A DNA stretch of 64,000 nucleotides from Pseudomonadota bacterium (GTDB taxonomy: Bacteria; Pseudomonadota; Gammaproteobacteria; Steroidobacterales; GCA-2729495). Every line of letters begins with the position of its first letter. Positions within the stretch are counted from its first letter, which is position 1. The stretch lies in contig CAUJHF010000067.1 of assembly GCA_963204745.1 (NCBI GenBank), forward strand, positions 1 through 64,000, in the 5' to 3' direction. Below, piece by piece: positions 63,433 to 64,000 of the stretch. Position numbers and translations under genes: made by a program. The notes beneath the pieces were generated by a model. It was not told the origin of the DNA and did no database searches. It was given only the letters and a program-made list of their open reading frames with translations.

Positions 63433-64000
63433 TCAGTTCGGACTACCGGTCAGGCAGGACAGGTCTGCGACATCGAGAAAAAGTTGCTGCAGCCGCCGGA
63501 GCTGTGCCAAACGGTTATTGCGTACGGTTGCCTCCTCGGCCATAACCATCACAGCAGCGAAATAATCGTCGACGGGTGACCGCAACCCCGCCAGCGCACA
63601 CAAGGCCTGCTCGTAGTCGCGTCCCTGCAGATGCTGGCTGTGCACTACAGCCGCCTTCTCTACGGCCCGATAAAGCGCTTCCTCCTCGCTGAAGCCAAAC
63701 AGCGCGGAATCGACAGTAGCCGTATCGGTATTTGCACTGCGCAGAATATTGGCAATGCGCTTGTTCGCGACGGCCAGGCTTGTTGCTTCCGGAAGCCGCA
63801 TGAACGCGCAGACGCCGAGCAGCCGAGCGTGAAAATCAACCAATGAACCGGTTTTGCGGCTGCGTACGGCTTCAAACATATCGCTGCTGATCGCGCCTGC
63901 CGGCAAGTCCGGTGCCAGACCTTCCAGATAGTAGGCGCGCGAGCGGTCCATGATGAACTCGAAAAGCTCGCCAACCAGTGCCGCAGGATCTTTGGCGCGC
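63433..64000 (-). CDS. glyS: Glycyl-tRNA synthetase beta subunit, 5' partial (C-terminal part)
   Basis: The frame remains open to the right window edge, so the N-terminal two-thirds or more is outside. The visible 188 residues match the GlyS C-terminus: ELFEFIMDRSRAYYLEGLAPDLPAGAI (split), SSDMFEAV, RLLGVCAFMRLPEATSLAVANKRIANIL and SPVDDYFAAVMVMAEEATVRNNRLAQLR, the anticodon-binding-like domain. The beta subunit binds tRNA-Gly for the alpha subunit. The upstream neighbour would be glyQ. Confidence 0.95.
   Translation of the reverse strand, partial: RAKDPAALVGELFEFIMDRSRAYYLEGLAPDLPAGAISSDMFEAVRSRKTGSLVDFHARLLGVCAFMRLPEATSLAVANKRIANILRSANTDTATVDSALFGFSEEEALYRAVEKAAVVHSQHLQGRDYEQALCALAGLRSPVDDYFAAVMVMAEEATVRNNRLAQLRRLQQLFLDVADLSCLTGSPN

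Overview
Most of this window is the replication-origin region of a GC-rich gammaproteobacterial chromosome. From about 8 kb to the right edge it carries the usual origin neighbourhood: the F1Fo ATP synthase operon (atpIBEFHAGDC), parA/parB, rsmG, mnmG, mnmE, yidC, rnpA, rpmH, then dnaA, dnaN, recF and gyrB. Around it lie gorA, prlC, an exonuclease III gene, glmS, glmU, plsC, gmhB and the end of glyS. Gene content and order point to Gammaproteobacteria, but no species can be named from the sequence alone. The first 7.6 kb looks different. Its codon choice, a 31-bp inverted repeat of a kind I associate with sphingomonads, and its gene set (Kef antiporter, M16 protease, nitrilase-like amidase, a 77-aa membrane peptide, NUDIX, DUF4126) suggest an alphaproteobacterial source. 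The change falls inside or next to the flavoprotein reductase gene at 7.6-8.8 kb. It is either an assembly chimera or a transferred block.

Layout. 0-7.6 kb: the sphingomonad-like block. 7.6-14.8 kb: redox and stress housekeeping (reductase, qorA, SYLF protein, gorA, prlC, exonuclease III). 14.9-20.6 kb: a tightly coupled set made of a periplasmic coiled-coil/membrane/P-loop NTPase protein, an MscS channel and a glycine-zipper lipoprotein, followed by a PDE-I-like HD protein. 20.7-28.6 kb: a luciferase-like oxidoreductase with an operator-like repeat array, the run glmS-rraB-GNAT, a three-gene membrane glycosylation set (GT39, GT2, LAB_N), and glmU. 28.7-36.0 kb: the atp operon, interspersed with REP-like palindromes. 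36.2-38.7 kb: parB, parA, rsmG. 38.7-46.5 kb: an acuI-type reductase, a dihaem cytochrome c, a SIMPL protein and an oligopeptide ABC transporter whose first gene overlaps the end of mnmG. 46.5-55.8 kb: mnmG, a diguanylate cyclase, a low-GC two-gene insertion (lipoprotein and DUF4105 protein), mnmE, yidC, rnpA, rpmH. 55.8-64 kb: dnaA, a probable origin, dnaN, recF with two parS palindromes, gyrB, plsC, gmhB and partial glyS.

How the parts work together. The parAB pair and the two perfect 16-bp parS sites inside recF form a chromosome-segregation system on either side of the origin. glmS and glmU supply UDP-GlcNAc for peptidoglycan and LPS. gmhB and the GT39/GT2/LAB_N set fit LPS core and lipid A synthesis or modification. 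mnmE and mnmG together modify the tRNA wobble uridine. The best candidate for an undescribed system is the 14.9-19.5 kb operon, in which a small MscS channel is translationally coupled to a large membrane-bound NTPase and a glycine-zipper lipoprotein. Second is the low-GC pair that places a permuted-papain-like amidase on an outer-membrane-barrel-like tail, with an intrinsic terminator buried in its signal-peptide codons.

I saw no tRNA, rRNA, CRISPR array, transposase or integrase, but could not run a dedicated search.
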